Source of the DNA: RFSX01 sp965248155
Lineage (GTDB): Bacteria; Bacteroidota; Bacteroidia; Chitinophagales; Saprospiraceae
DNA: 64,000 nucleotides
NCBI GenBank assembly: GCA_965248155.1
Contig: CBDFIO010000002.1
Coordinates: forward strand, 1,860,001 to 1,924,000
Direction of reading: 5' to 3'
Shown here: one piece after another, positions 27,120 through 36,979 of the stretch
Position numbering within the stretch: the stretch's first letter is position 1
How the letters are laid out: every line of letters starts with the position of its first letter
Made by a program: the position numbers and the translations under genes
Notes under the pieces: model-generated
Seen by the model: only the letters and a program-made list of their open reading frames with translations
Database searches by the model: none
Told to the model about the DNA's origin: nothing

Positions 27120-28271
27120 ATGTCAAGAAAAATTAGAATGGGGATGATTGGTGGTGGACGAGGCGCTTTTATCGGTCAAGTCCATAGAATAGCTGCAGCC
27201 CTGGATGGTCAGATAGAATTGGTCTGTGGTGCGTTCAGTAGTGATCCTGAAAAATCTAAATTATCAGGACAGGATTTTTATTTGGATCCTAAGCGGGTAT
27301 ACGCTGATTTCAAAGAGATGATACAAAAGGAGAACCAGTTAGATGAAGATACACGGATGGATTTTGTGTCGATTGTCACCCCTAACCATATGCACTTTCC
27401 ACCAGCAAAAGTAGCTATTGAAAATGGCTATCATGTTATTTGTGATAAACCCTTAAGTTTTAATCTTAACGAAGCATTTGAATTACAGAATCTTGTTCAT
27501 GAATCAGGATTACTTTTTGGACTTACACACAATTACACCGGATATCCAATGGTCAAACAGGCCAGAAAAATGATTGAAAATAATGAGATTGGAAAAATAA
27601 GGAAAGTCGTTGTTGAATATCCTCAGGGGTGGTTGTCAACGAAGCTGGAAAATTCCGATCAGAAACAAGCAAGCTGGCGAACTGATCCTACAAAATCTGG
27701 TATTGCAGGTGCAATGGGAGATATAGGAACACATGCGGAAAACCTTGCCGAGTATATTACAGGATTGAAAATTTCTGAAATATGTGCGGATATTTCTGCT
27801 ATAGTTGAAGGTAGAAGACTTGATGATGACGGAAATATTTTGCTAAGGTTTAATAATGGAGCCCGAGGAATTTTATATGCATCACAAATCTCAGCTGGAG
27901 AAGAAAATGGATTAATGATAAGAGTTTATGGTGAAATTGGAGGATTGGAATGGCATCAAATGCATCCTAATTCTTTGATTGTTAAATGGCTTGATCAGCC
28001 CAAACAAATATACAGGACCGGAGTAGGAGAATTATACCCAGAGACCCAGCTTCATACAAGATTACCACCAGGACATCCTGAAGGTTATTTAGAAGCTTTT
28101 GCGAATATTTATAGAAACTTTGCAAAATGTATTCTTGCAAGAGTTGAAGGATATCAAGTTGATGAATATTATCTGGATTTTCCGGATATCGATGATGGTG
28201 TAAGAGGTATGGAATTTATCTATAAAGTAATCGAATCCGGGCAATCAAATGAAAAATGGCTGAAGATGTAA
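27120..28271 (+). CDS. Gfo/Idh/MocA family oxidoreductase
   Basis: A 383-residue NAD(P)-dependent sugar-type dehydrogenase. The N-terminal Rossmann fold begins with GMIGGGRGAFIG, and the CDKPLSFN motif in the middle corresponds to the family's EKP box, with the substrate Lys. The C-terminal domain carries GAMGDIGTHAENL-type His. Typical substrates are sugars, inositols or glucose-like lactones; the exact one is unknown. Overlap with the preceding peptidase gene by 3-bp spacing suggests a shared transcript. Confidence 0.88.
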   Translation: MSRKIRMGMIGGGRGAFIGQVHRIAAALDGQIELVCGAFSSDPEKSKLSGQDFYLDPKRVYADFKEMIQKENQLDEDTRMDFVSIVTPNHMHFPPAKVAIENGYHVICDKPLSFNLNEAFELQNLVHESGLLFGLTHNYTGYPMVKQARKMIENNEIGKIRKVVVEYPQGWLSTKLENSDQKQASWRTDPTKSGIAGAMGDIGTHAENLAEYITGLKISEICADISAIVEGRRLDDDGNILLRFNNGARGILYASQISAGEENGLMIRVYGEIGGLEWHQMHPNSLIVKWLDQPKQIYRTGVGELYPETQLHTRLPPGHPEGYLEAFANIYRNFAKCILARVEGYQVDEYYLDFPDIDDGVRGMEFIYKVIESGQSNEKWLKM

Positions 28272-28347
28272 TATTAATTTAGCTGGGCTATAGGGGTAAA
28301 GTAAAATTTTACTGTCTTATATATAGATAGTGAAAAATGGATTTAAC

Positions 28348-28380
28348 AACAAACCTCGTCTTCGGGCGGGGTTTGTTAAT
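28348..28380 (+). terminator. Terminator hairpin with a UUCG tetraloop
   Basis: A 13-bp stem (28348-28360 with 28365-28377) with a C(UUCG)G tetraloop, followed by AATTTAT but no long T run. Two G-U or T-G pairs are present. It sits between the oxidoreductase gene (ending 28271) and xerD, so it probably ends that transcript. Confidence 0.7.
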
Positions 28381-28447
28381 TTATAGTAAGCATTAATCTT
28401 CAAATCCAATCCAAGCAAAGTTTAATTTCCGCATTTTTGTATGCATA

Positions 28448-29362
28448 ATGGATTGGAAAACATCAATTAAAGGATTTGAATCTTATTTGATCTTAGAGCG
28501 ATCATTGTCTTCCCATTCCGTTCAGGCTTATATCAGCGATATTGGTAAACTTGCTAATTACTTGAGTTCTCAGGACGATGTTATTCCGCCTCTTCAATTA
28601 ACACATCATGACCTAAAAGGATTTATTCAACACATTAACAGTCTTGGTCTGGGAGATAGAACGCAATCCAGGATATTATCTGGGATTAGAGCATTTTATA
28701 AATATCTATTAGTAGAGAATCTCATTAATGATGATCCTACAGAATTGATCGAAGGCCCAAAACTGAAAAGAAAGATTCCTGATGTACTAAGTATCGAGGA
28801 AATCAATCGTATTATCGATGCTATTGATTTGAGTGAAGAAACAGGTCATCGAAACAAAGCAATGCTTGAAACATTATATGCTTGTGGTTTAAGAGTGAGC
28901 GAACTTACATCATTAAAGTGTTCTCACTTTTATCCCGATATTGAATACATAAAAGTTCTGGGTAAAAACAATAAAGAAAGAATCATCCCGATTGCAAAAG
29001 AAGCTATCTTACAGAATGAGATTTATTTAAACAATTATCGCAATAAAGTCGATATAAAAAATGGTTTTGAAGATGTTATGTATTTGAACAGAAGAGGTAA
29101 AGGATTATCCAGAGTCATGATTTTTACAATTATCAAGAAATTGGCTGAAAAGGCAGGTATAGATAAAAAAGTAAGCCCACATACTTTCAGGCATTCATTT
29201 GCAACGCATCTTGTGGAAGGAGGTGCTGATCTTCGGGCAGTTCAAGATATGTTAGGTCATGAGTCTATACTTACAACAGAAATATATACTCATGTTGATA
29301 ATCAATACCTAAGAGATACTATTCTAAAATTTCATCCACGAAATAGAATCGATAATAATTGA
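28448..29362 (+). CDS. xerD: Tyrosine recombinase XerD
   Basis: A 304-residue site-specific recombinase, the right length for XerC/XerD. It has an N-terminal SAM-like domain (1-100), then catalytic residues R149 (CGLRVSEL), K173, H245 and R248 (HTFRHSF), H271 (GHES) and the nucleophile Y280 (EIYTH). XerC/XerD resolve chromosome dimers at dif. XerD is favoured by similarity to usual XerD, but XerC cannot be excluded. The downstream Ig-like lipoprotein gene follows 20 bp later. Confidence 0.82.
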   Translation: MDWKTSIKGFESYLILERSLSSHSVQAYISDIGKLANYLSSQDDVIPPLQLTHHDLKGFIQHINSLGLGDRTQSRILSGIRAFYKYLLVENLINDDPTELIEGPKLKRKIPDVLSIEEINRIIDAIDLSEETGHRNKAMLETLYACGLRVSELTSLKCSHFYPDIEYIKVLGKNNKERIIPIAKEAILQNEIYLNNYRNKVDIKNGFEDVMYLNRRGKGLSRVMIFTIIKKLAEKAGIDKKVSPHTFRHSFATHLVEGGADLRAVQDMLGHESILTTEIYTHVDNQYLRDTILKFHPRNRIDNN

Positions 29363-29382
29363 GTTATATTTTAGGATTTGAA

Positions 29383-30984
29383 ATGAATTGCTCTACAACA
29401 AATATTTTACTCGCTTTTTTAATAATGATATTGATTTCATGTGCTCAATATGGAGTACCTGGTGGAGGTCCTAATGATATCAGTCCTCCTGAAGTGAATT
29501 GGGAAGAATCAGATTCAAATTATCAAACCAATTTTAATCAGAAATCGATCAAAATTAGTTTTAATGAATGGATTACTGTTCGTAATGCCATAAAAGAAAT
29601 TGTAATTTCCCCCCCTCTAATCAAACCTCCAAAAGTATCTGTAAAAGGGAAAAGTGTCATTATTGAATTCGCTGAAGATGAAATATTAAAATCGGATGCA
29701 ACTTATCAGATTAATTTTGGAGATGCTATCAGAGACTTCACCGCCGGAAATATTATCAAAAACTTTTTGTTCGTTTTTTCAACCGGAGACATTATTGATT
29801 CTCTCAGCATTTCGGGCCAAGTAAAGGATGAATTGACAGGTCAAACGGCAAAGGATGTACTTGTTCTTTTATATCATGATCTGAGTGATACAGTCCTGTA
29901 TAACAAGAAACCCTTTTACTTCGCAAAATCTGATGAACAAGGTAATTTTGAACTGAAGAATTTACGAGAGGATACATTTCAAATCTATGCTTTAAAAGAT
30001 GAAAATGTAAGTTATACTTATGACTTGCCAACTGAAAAAGTAGGCTTTTATAATAGTTTAATATTTACTGGAGATACAAGCCCGTCAGATATACAGCTTT
30101 CGATTTTTGATGAAGAGGATCCAGTTAGATTAATAGATAAACGGCAAAACAGCCATGGATTAATAACAATTAAATATGATCCACAACCTTCCAATATTAA
30201 GGTGAGCTGTTCGGATACAACTCTTTTGTTTTTTCATGAACAGAGTTCTGACACGATCTATTTGTGGCACAATGCAGGGCTCAATGACAGCATCGATTTT
30301 GTTTTGGAACATGAAGTTGGAATAGACACTTTTAACAATTATAAGAGTAGAACACATTTTAATTCAATACCTCTGGGATTAAAATCTGCAAGAAAGAGTT
30401 TGATTAATTATCATGAAGGAGACACCTTGTGGATTGAGTTAAATAAACCTCTGGCAGTTATTGACACAAGTTTGATATCGGTCAGGGACAGCTCTTCAAC
30501 TGTGTTGGGAAATCAATTCGGATACCTTAAGAGAAGCCTATGGTCAACAGGAAACTATACGAGTAATTCAAGTTATACAATTCAAATTCTACCTGAGGCA
30601 CTTCAAGATTGGTATGGAGTGAATAATGTTGATACGATTAACATTGAAGCAAAGGGATATAATTCGAAAAGTTTCGGAAATGTATTTGTTGATATTGTGA
30701 ATATTGATGAATACAATTATATCATAGAATTAAAGGACAAAATAAAAGTGATAAAGTCTGTTCAAGTAGACAGCAGTAAAAATATTGTATATGAGAAACG
30801 TCCGGCCGGATCATATAAATTAAATATTATTGAAGATGCAAATAGGGATGGAAGATGGACTCCCGGGAAGCTAAAAGAAAGAATAAAATCAGAAAGAGTA
30901 AAAGAAGTAATTTTGGAAGAGTTAAATGAGGGTTGGGATCTCAGATTAAATTTGGACATAAAAGAAACATTTAATGGAACTTAG
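29383..30984 (+). CDS. Lipoprotein with N-terminal Ig-like domain
   Basis: I choose ATG at 29383 over a TTG at 29359 because it starts a lipoprotein signal (MNCSTTNILLAF, lipobox ILISC at about residues 17-21). Residues 40-150 form a bacterial Ig-like domain of the SbsA type (ISFNEWITV ... FVFSTG). The later part is beta-rich with a carboxypeptidase-regulatory-like section and a SYKLNIIEDANRDG stretch. Bacteroidota carry such a gene next to lptB; its role is unknown. It overlaps lptB by 11 bp. Confidence 0.82.
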   Translation: MNCSTTNILLAFLIMILISCAQYGVPGGGPNDISPPEVNWEESDSNYQTNFNQKSIKISFNEWITVRNAIKEIVISPPLIKPPKVSVKGKSVIIEFAEDEILKSDATYQINFGDAIRDFTAGNIIKNFLFVFSTGDIIDSLSISGQVKDELTGQTAKDVLVLLYHDLSDTVLYNKKPFYFAKSDEQGNFELKNLREDTFQIYALKDENVSYTYDLPTEKVGFYNSLIFTGDTSPSDIQLSIFDEEDPVRLIDKRQNSHGLITIKYDPQPSNIKVSCSDTTLLFFHEQSSDTIYLWHNAGLNDSIDFVLEHEVGIDTFNNYKSRTHFNSIPLGLKSARKSLINYHEGDTLWIELNKPLAVIDTSLISVRDSSSTVLGNQFGYLKRSLWSTGNYTSNSSYTIQILPEALQDWYGVNNVDTINIEAKGYNSKSFGNVFVDIVNIDEYNYIIELKDKIKVIKSVQVDSSKNIVYEKRPAGSYKLNIIEDANRDGRWTPGKLKERIKSERVKEVILEELNEGWDLRLNLDIKETFNGT

Positions 30985-31714
30985 ATCTGAAAGTCTTGTA
31001 AAGGCCTATGGCCGAAGAACGGTTGTTGAGTCTGTCAGTATTGGACTTAAGCAAGGTGAAATTGTCGGTTTGCTTGGACCAAACGGAGCTGGAAAGACAA
31101 CAACCTTTTATATGATGGTTGGATTTATCAAGCCTGATCAAGGACGGGTCTTTATAGATGATGAAGACATTACTCCATTGGCGATGTATAAGCGTGCCAG
31201 GAAAGGAATTGGATATCTTCCTCAGGAAGCATCTGTTTTCAGGAAGTTATCTGTTGAAGATAATCTTAAGGCCATCTTGGAAATGACAGACTTATCTAAA
31301 AATGAGCAGAATACAAGAATGGATGAGTTGATTTCAGAATTTGGTCTTGAAAAAGTGAGAAAAAACATTGGAGATTCCTTATCCGGCGGTGAACGGCGAA
31401 GAACTGAAATCGCAAGGGCTTTAGCTTCTTCTCCAAAGTTTATTCTTCTTGATGAGCCTTTTGCCGGTATTGACCCTATTGCTGTTGAGGATATTCAGGC
31501 TATGGTATCAAAGTTGAAGCAAAAGAATATTGGCATTTTGATAACAGATCATAATGTCCAGGAAACTTTGTCAATTACGGATAGAGCCTATCTTATGTTT
31601 GAAGGTAAAATTCTAAAAGACGGGACTGCTGAGGAATTGGCTGAAGATGAATTGGTTAGAAAAGTATATCTGGGTAAGAATTTTGAATTAAAAAAGAAAA
31701 GTATAGTTACATAA
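30974..31714 (+). CDS. lptB: LPS export ABC transporter ATP-binding protein
   Basis: A 246-residue ABC ATPase. Walker A is GPNGAGKTTT (about 36-45), the signature is LSGGERRR, and Walker B is FILLDEPFAGIDP with the H-loop ITDHNV. The sequence, including GIGYLPQEASVFRKL, closely matches LptB, which powers extraction of lipopolysaccharide by LptFG. It overlaps the preceding lipoprotein gene by 11 bp and is followed by two small lipoprotein genes. Confidence 0.93.
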   Translation: MELRSESLVKAYGRRTVVESVSIGLKQGEIVGLLGPNGAGKTTTFYMMVGFIKPDQGRVFIDDEDITPLAMYKRARKGIGYLPQEASVFRKLSVEDNLKAILEMTDLSKNEQNTRMDELISEFGLEKVRKNIGDSLSGGERRRTEIARALASSPKFILLDEPFAGIDPIAVEDIQAMVSKLKQKNIGILITDHNVQETLSITDRAYLMFEGKILKDGTAEELAEDELVRKVYLGKNFELKKKSIVT

Positions 31715-31717
31715 TAA

Positions 31718-31969
31718 ATGTACCGGATTAGATTATCGATATTATTATTAGTTGTCTCTGTTCTGGCTTCCTGTAGCGAGTATGAATCGCTGGCTATTGA
31801 GAAAGAAAGCAAGCGTATTGCAGACAGCCTGTTTAGGGCCCATACAGACTCGCTTAATACATTCAACGATTCTTTGTGTGATGCTCATTTTAATAAATAC
31901 TATAATGCGGCGGTTGATTCTATTAAGGAAACCCAACTCGTTAAGATTAAGAAGTTAATTAATAAATGA
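31718..31969 (+). CDS. Small lipoprotein, 83 residues
   Basis: A signal peptide with lipobox (VLASC, Cys about 19) is followed by a helical, charged 64-residue mature part. It overlaps the next gene as ATGA and starts three bases after lptB. Function is unknown; its position suggests a cell-envelope role, but that is inference. Confidence 0.7.
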   Translation: MYRIRLSILLLVVSVLASCSEYESLAIEKESKRIADSLFRAHTDSLNTFNDSLCDAHFNKYYNAAVDSIKETQLVKIKKLINK

Positions 31970-32274
31970 GTCTTCGTTTAGTTATCATATTATCCTTTTT
32001 AGCCTTTTCCTGTACAGGGGCACTTCCCGATAAAGACGAACTTATTAATCAATTTTATATTGAAAAATTAATGTCACTCCACAATGAAGCGGATGCATCT
32101 TGTAGGATAAGGGCTATTGAAAATGCAGAACTGTTTGTTGATTCACTTGTAGATCAATGGATTAATGCTGATCTGCTCGATACGGTTTTATTCCCTGCTA
32201 AACCGCTCAAACCCCAAGCTCCTGATCCAATTATTGGAACTGTCGAACCGTTTGAACTCGATAGTTTGAAATGA
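31966..32274 (+). CDS. Small lipoprotein, 102 residues
   Basis: A signal peptide with lipobox (LAFSC, Cys about 16) and a helical mature part with a DxxSCRIR-type centre, ending in a Pro-rich tail (KPLKPQAPDP). It begins in the ATGA overlap with the preceding gene and ends one base before the minus-strand TonB-domain gene. I do not recognise a family. Confidence 0.65.
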   Translation: MSLRLVIILSFLAFSCTGALPDKDELINQFYIEKLMSLHNEADASCRIRAIENAELFVDSLVDQWINADLLDTVLFPAKPLKPQAPDPIIGTVEPFELDSLK

Positions 32275-33297
32275 TTATTCAATTTTAAATTTCACAGGCA
32301 TGGTATACTTACATTTTACATTTTCACCATTTTGTTTAGCGGGAACCCAAGTTCCATATTCCGTTCGCAAATAATTATAAACAGACCTGACTGCTTCTTC
32401 AAAATATCCACTTTCATCCTGTATTATCACTTGTTCAGAAAGTTTGCCAAACTCATCTACTTCAAATTCCATATAGGCTGTCCCACTGATACCTTTTTTT
32501 CTGGCCGATGCTGGATAATTTAGATTTCGATAAAGAGCTTGAAGCATTTTGTGTTTGGAACAAGACTCTCTTTCTTCAACATTCATTTCTTCGTGTTCAC
32601 ACCCGGGAAATCTTGCCATCATATATGTGCCTGGATCGGACTTGATTCCCTTTTTTATTGCTTCTTCATAGCTTATTAATTCAAAATAGTCTGGGTCCAG
32701 GCTTGATTGGATTGGTTCTAAAAATATCTTGTCCAGGTTTCTGTTTTTTAGCTTTCTTATTTTCATAAATTCTCCATTCAACCTGAAACTTGTCTTTTCA
32801 TTTATCTCGAGAGTCATGTACTCTTTATCTAGATTTTTGATAATTATTTTCATGGGACCTGCCTGTTCTTCCAGGCTATAATTTATGGGTAGGAATTTTT
32901 TAAAGTTGACAGCTTTTCCATCTTTTAGTGCGGGATTCCACCGGATTTCTGATTGTTCTATTTGCTTAAAGACTCTTAATGCTTCATCATCACAACCTCC
33001 GCCAATTCCGGATGCTATTTTTGGGGACACCATAGCTCCTGTGGAATCGATGATGAACTCTACAACCACTCTTCCCTGGTGATTATTTAGTTCGGCAACT
33101 ATTGGGTATTCAATCGTTTGATAAACCAATCGTAGCAGAGCATTTTGAGAACATTGAACTTGTGCCTTCTTTGTCTCATTTATTTCACATTCTGTGAAAA
33201 TCGGTTCTTGGTCCACAGTTATGTAGATTTCTGATTGAGAAATGATATTTGTATTAAATATTATCGCAAGAACAAATATTATGATATTGCTGTGCAT
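32275..33297 (-). CDS. Protein with two TonB C-terminal domains
   Basis: A 340-residue protein with a signal-peptide-like N-terminus (MHSNIIIFVLAIIFN, ending IISQ) and two TonB_C-type domains. The first spans about 60-150 (GRVVVEFIIDSTGAM ... WNPALKDGKAVNFKKFLPINY). The second spans about 235-338 (YPASARKKGISGTAYMEFEVD ... WVPAKQNGENVKCKYTMPVKFKI). TonB_C domains usually contact outer-membrane receptors or serve as periplasmic binding units. This protein lacks the proline-rich spacer of true TonB. It ends tightly against the plus-strand gene at 32274. Confidence 0.82.
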   Translation of the reverse strand: MHSNIIIFVLAIIFNTNIISQSEIYITVDQEPIFTECEINETKKAQVQCSQNALLRLVYQTIEYPIVAELNNHQGRVVVEFIIDSTGAMVSPKIASGIGGGCDDEALRVFKQIEQSEIRWNPALKDGKAVNFKKFLPINYSLEEQAGPMKIIIKNLDKEYMTLEINEKTSFRLNGEFMKIRKLKNRNLDKIFLEPIQSSLDPDYFELISYEEAIKKGIKSDPGTYMMARFPGCEHEEMNVEERESCSKHKMLQALYRNLNYPASARKKGISGTAYMEFEVDEFGKLSEQVIIQDESGYFEEAVRSVYNYLRTEYGTWVPAKQNGENVKCKYTMPVKFKIE

Positions 33298-33344
33298 CTT
33301 CTATTTGATTTGTTTTTTATTCAGGTGTTAAATAAACAAATTTT

Positions 33345-34490
33345 TTACTTTAGATAAGATGCTCTCATGATTTTATCTTTTCCAAATCTTCTCCGGATAT
33401 GGTCCTTTCTTTCCATGAGAGAAATGGCTTTAAGTGTATCATCGAAAATGCTGATTTGGTAATTACCATATACCAGGCCACTATACTTTACACCTATCAA
33501 TCTGATAAGTTGACGGCGCTCATTCAAACTATCAAATAGTTCGCATACATGCCTTGACAATACAGTGTCATTGGCTGTGTATGGGATGCGACGTTGCTTG
33601 GTATAGGTGTTGAAGTCAGCATATCTGATTTTTACGGTTACGCATGATGTAAGTTTGGCTGAGCTTCTTAAATCAAATGCCAATTGGTCTACCATTTTGA
33701 GGAGCATATTTTTCATATATCTTAGGTCGAGCGTATCTTCTGTAAAAGTACGCTCTTTGGACATTGACTTTTGTTCGCTATAAGGAACGACGGCGGAGTT
33801 ATCAATGGCGTTGGCTTTTTCCCAGAGTTTACGACCGTGTTTACCAAATTCCCGTTCCAGTAGACGTGTAGGAATTTCGCTCAGAGTTTTAATCTGACGA
33901 ACACCCATGAAACTCAGTTTTTTGTATGTCTGTTTGCCGATACCCGGAATTTTTTTGACTGATAGGGGAGAGAGAAAAGCTTTTTCAAATCCATTGGGGA
34001 CTTGTTTGGCACCATTGGGTTTGGCTTCGCCGGTACCGACTTTTGATACAAGTTTGTTGACAGACAGACCAAAGGATATGGGAAGGCCGGTCTGATCTAT
34101 GATCTTGTGACGGAGTTCTTTGGACCAAGTGTAACAACCGAAGTATTGGTCCATTCCACTTAAGTCGAGATAGAATTCATCGATTGATGCTTTTTCGTAG
34201 ACTGGGGCATCCTCTGCTATAACTTCGGTTACCAATCGCGAATATTGCGAATAACTGTCCATGTCCCCGCGTAAGACAATGGCTTGAGGACATAATCGCA
34301 GTGCCATTTTCATCGGCATGGCAGAATGCACACCAAAACGGCGGGCTTCATAACTGCAGGACGAGACAACTCCTCTGTTGCTTGTTCCCCCAATAACTAA
34401 AGGCTTACCCTTGAAGTCGCTGTTCTTCAAGCATTCCACGGACACAAAGAATGAATCCAGATCCATATGTAAAATTGCGCGCTGAAACAT
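33345..34490 (-). CDS. dinB: DNA polymerase IV
   Basis: I choose ATG at 34490 (MFQRAILHMDLDSFF) because the longer frame to a TTG at 34559 adds 23 hydrophobic residues that no DinB has. The 381-residue product is a Y-family translesion polymerase with the catalytic MDLDSFF and SIDEFYLD motifs, a GIGKQTYKKL helix-hairpin-helix and a C-terminal little-finger domain ending in DDTLKAISLM. It copies past damaged bases without proofreading. No SOS box is identifiable by eye. Confidence 0.9.
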   Translation of the reverse strand: MFQRAILHMDLDSFFVSVECLKNSDFKGKPLVIGGTSNRGVVSSCSYEARRFGVHSAMPMKMALRLCPQAIVLRGDMDSYSQYSRLVTEVIAEDAPVYEKASIDEFYLDLSGMDQYFGCYTWSKELRHKIIDQTGLPISFGLSVNKLVSKVGTGEAKPNGAKQVPNGFEKAFLSPLSVKKIPGIGKQTYKKLSFMGVRQIKTLSEIPTRLLEREFGKHGRKLWEKANAIDNSAVVPYSEQKSMSKERTFTEDTLDLRYMKNMLLKMVDQLAFDLRSSAKLTSCVTVKIRYADFNTYTKQRRIPYTANDTVLSRHVCELFDSLNERRQLIRLIGVKYSGLVYGNYQISIFDDTLKAISLMERKDHIRRRFGKDKIMRASYLK

Positions 34491-34662
34491 AAAGACGAAA
34501 AATACGACAATAAAAGCCGAATAAAACGACAATATATAAATAATGATATAAGGACGCAACTAATTGGCATAATAATGCCCATGCAACAAGCAAGCTATAG
34601 AATAGGAGATCTACTTAGAACAAGTGAAATAAAAATAAAGAAAACCAAAAGGGAATAAGGGC

Positions 34663-36786
34663 TTAGAAGAACTTATTCCTGTCGTCCTTAATTTTGGCCC
34701 GTTTCTTCATATTATTGATGACTCTAAAGACAACTTGACTCTTCGTAGCAGTCGAGACAGTAGTTTTCAAAAACGGGATATTACTTGGAACACCAGCTTC
34801 TTGCTGGCTTAAAGGCTGAATAATATAAACGCCACTATTCCCAACAATAGCTTCAGAAACAGATTGAGGCGCTAATCTAAAAGCTGCACCGACTACATCT
34901 GGTTCGTTACCAATACCGGGTATAAATCTGTTGTTCATTGCAATATCAGAGGCAGACTCAACTTCAACAGAATATTGAGAAGCAAGATCCTCAAGACTGT
35001 TAATCGTGATAGAGGATTTTAATTGTTCGCCTTTTTTAATATTCATGACAGCAGTTTCAATTTGAGATCTTACGGCATCAACAGATGGAAGTCCTGCTTT
35101 AATAATATCGGATAGACTGGCAATAACATATTTATTATCGTAGTAATTGACTGGATCTGTATATCGATAGACTTCAGGTGAAACATCGCCAACTTCGGTA
35201 GAAGAATCAAACGCCCACTTTATCATTTCTCTGGAGCTTTGATTACTACCAAGGGTACCTACAGAATAATCATTAATAACCAGTCCTTCTGAAGATTCTA
35301 GATCTACGCCATCAAGATCATTAATAGCAGTTTTTAAGCTTTCGATATCTTTTGCTTGTGAAGCCAATTCTGTAACCTCATCATACTTTGAATCTTGTGT
35401 TTCTTGAGAAGGTTTGATGACAAGACCAATAGAAGCCACTTGATACTTTGGATCACGATCGTTGAATACAAGTTTATCAACTCTAATTAAGTGGACACCA
35501 AATTGTGTTTCTACTGTATAAAGGCCACCTCTTTTTCCATTTGCAAAACAAGCTTTGGTAAATTCAGGCACCATCTTTTCCTGTGGGAAGATACCAAGAT
35601 CACCACCTTGAACAGCTGATTGAGTATCAGCACTATGTTTGATTGCTAATGAATCAAAGCTTTCTCTTCCACTTCTGTATTCTCTTTCTATACTATCAAT
35701 CAATGTGTGCGCACTTGCCATACTTGTAGGATTCGCTTTGTCTCCTCGTATAAGAATATGTCTGGCTGATACTGAATCAGGAATAACTTTTTTGTCTATC
35801 AGTTTAGCAGATAGATAGTAACCATTGCTAACAACCGGTCCCAGTATATCACCTGGTTGAAGAGCAGCAATTCCTTCTTGGAGATCTGCAGGAAGAACAT
35901 CTAATTCAGAATACAAATGAGTATATGACCCATTATTAACAGTTGCAAAAATGGAATCGTTGTCTGTTATTGCAAATTCATTGTTTAATCCGTCGAGACG
36001 GATTTTTATTTTCAAGCTATCTTCAGCATTGGGAACCACATCGAATACGGCAAATTCCATATTTCTTGTTTCTTCATTGGTTTCAAATTCTGATTTATGA
36101 TCATTGATGTAGCTTGTAAAATCACTATCACTCAATTCAACACCGGTACCATCAATCTCATCAAAAGGAATTTTGACATAATTAAAATCCGCTTTTGAAT
36201 TCTCAATAGCGTAGGATTCCTCAGCCATCCATACAGGAGTATATATTGATTTTGATATTAATCCGTTAAGCTTGGATTGAAGGCTTTCTTTAATGATTTG
36301 TTTTTCCTGCTCCGCCCAGTAAGATCTAAATCTTGGATCCATCGGGTCATTATTTTCGAGGCTATTCTTAATTTGATTTAAGCTTGCGAAATCTAACTGA
36401 CCGGTCTGAGGATTTCTCCAATTGGCAGAAATAACAGGACTTGGATTAGTTCCAAACTGAAGTTCCATCAATTCGTCTCGAGAGATATGAAGACCAAGAG
36501 CATCAGCTTCACTTTGAAGCACAGCTTTTTCTACATAAAAATCCCAGATCGTTTTTCTTTTTGCAAAGATGTCCTGACCATTTGAACTGTAATATGATTG
36601 CTCAGTCTGCTGAAATTCTCTATAATCAATTGTTTCATCTCCTACTTCTGCCATGCTCAAGCTGGTAGCCGCGCCACCTGCGTTCCCCGCACTTGTCATA
36701 TCCATAATAATGAAAGCGGCTAATGCGAATCCTAATAATATGAGCACAAACCAAAAGTTCTTACGTATTGTTCCTATTAGAGCCAT
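34663..36786 (-). CDS. ppiD: Peptidyl-prolyl cis-trans isomerase (PpiD-like)
   Basis: A 707-residue periplasmic foldase anchored by one membrane helix (residues 12-32, FWFVLILLGFALAAFI). Two SurA_N-like blocks follow, then a parvulin domain around 345-450 (VSARHILIRG ... QGGDLGIFPQEKMVPEF ... YTVETQFGVHLIRVDK). It aids folding of outer-membrane and secreted proteins. It is a single gene with a clear promoter at 36837-36868. Confidence 0.92.
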   Translation of the reverse strand: MALIGTIRKNFWFVLILLGFALAAFIIMDMTSAGNAGGAATSLSMAEVGDETIDYREFQQTEQSYYSSNGQDIFAKRKTIWDFYVEKAVLQSEADALGLHISRDELMELQFGTNPSPVISANWRNPQTGQLDFASLNQIKNSLENNDPMDPRFRSYWAEQEKQIIKESLQSKLNGLISKSIYTPVWMAEESYAIENSKADFNYVKIPFDEIDGTGVELSDSDFTSYINDHKSEFETNEETRNMEFAVFDVVPNAEDSLKIKIRLDGLNNEFAITDNDSIFATVNNGSYTHLYSELDVLPADLQEGIAALQPGDILGPVVSNGYYLSAKLIDKKVIPDSVSARHILIRGDKANPTSMASAHTLIDSIEREYRSGRESFDSLAIKHSADTQSAVQGGDLGIFPQEKMVPEFTKACFANGKRGGLYTVETQFGVHLIRVDKLVFNDRDPKYQVASIGLVIKPSQETQDSKYDEVTELASQAKDIESLKTAINDLDGVDLESSEGLVINDYSVGTLGSNQSSREMIKWAFDSSTEVGDVSPEVYRYTDPVNYYDNKYVIASLSDIIKAGLPSVDAVRSQIETAVMNIKKGEQLKSSITINSLEDLASQYSVEVESASDIAMNNRFIPGIGNEPDVVGAAFRLAPQSVSEAIVGNSGVYIIQPLSQQEAGVPSNIPFLKTTVSTATKSQVVFRVINNMKKRAKIKDDRNKFF

Positions 36787-36836
36787 TGTAAATCCTTAAT
36801 TCTTAGATGTATAAATTACTGTCAAAAAAAGTTTTG

Positions 36837-36868
36837 CAAAAGTAGACTTTTTTACTTCAATAATCAAA
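36837..36868 (-). promoter_or_regulatory. Promoter of ppiD
   Basis: On the minus strand, TACTTTTG (36844-36837) matches the -7 box TAnnTTTG and TTTG (36868-36865) is the -33 box, separated by exactly 20 bases. Both match the Bacteroidota consensus. Transcription would start near 36830, about 44 bp before the ATG at 36786. Confidence 0.65.
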
Positions 36869-36979
36869 AGTAGAAGGCGACAGTATCGGATTTTGACATA
36901 ATAATTGGCATACTCTTTGGAGTTATTATCGTGAGATTGAGTTTTGCCTTATTCAATGGTTCTTTTAAAAGCTTAGTGG

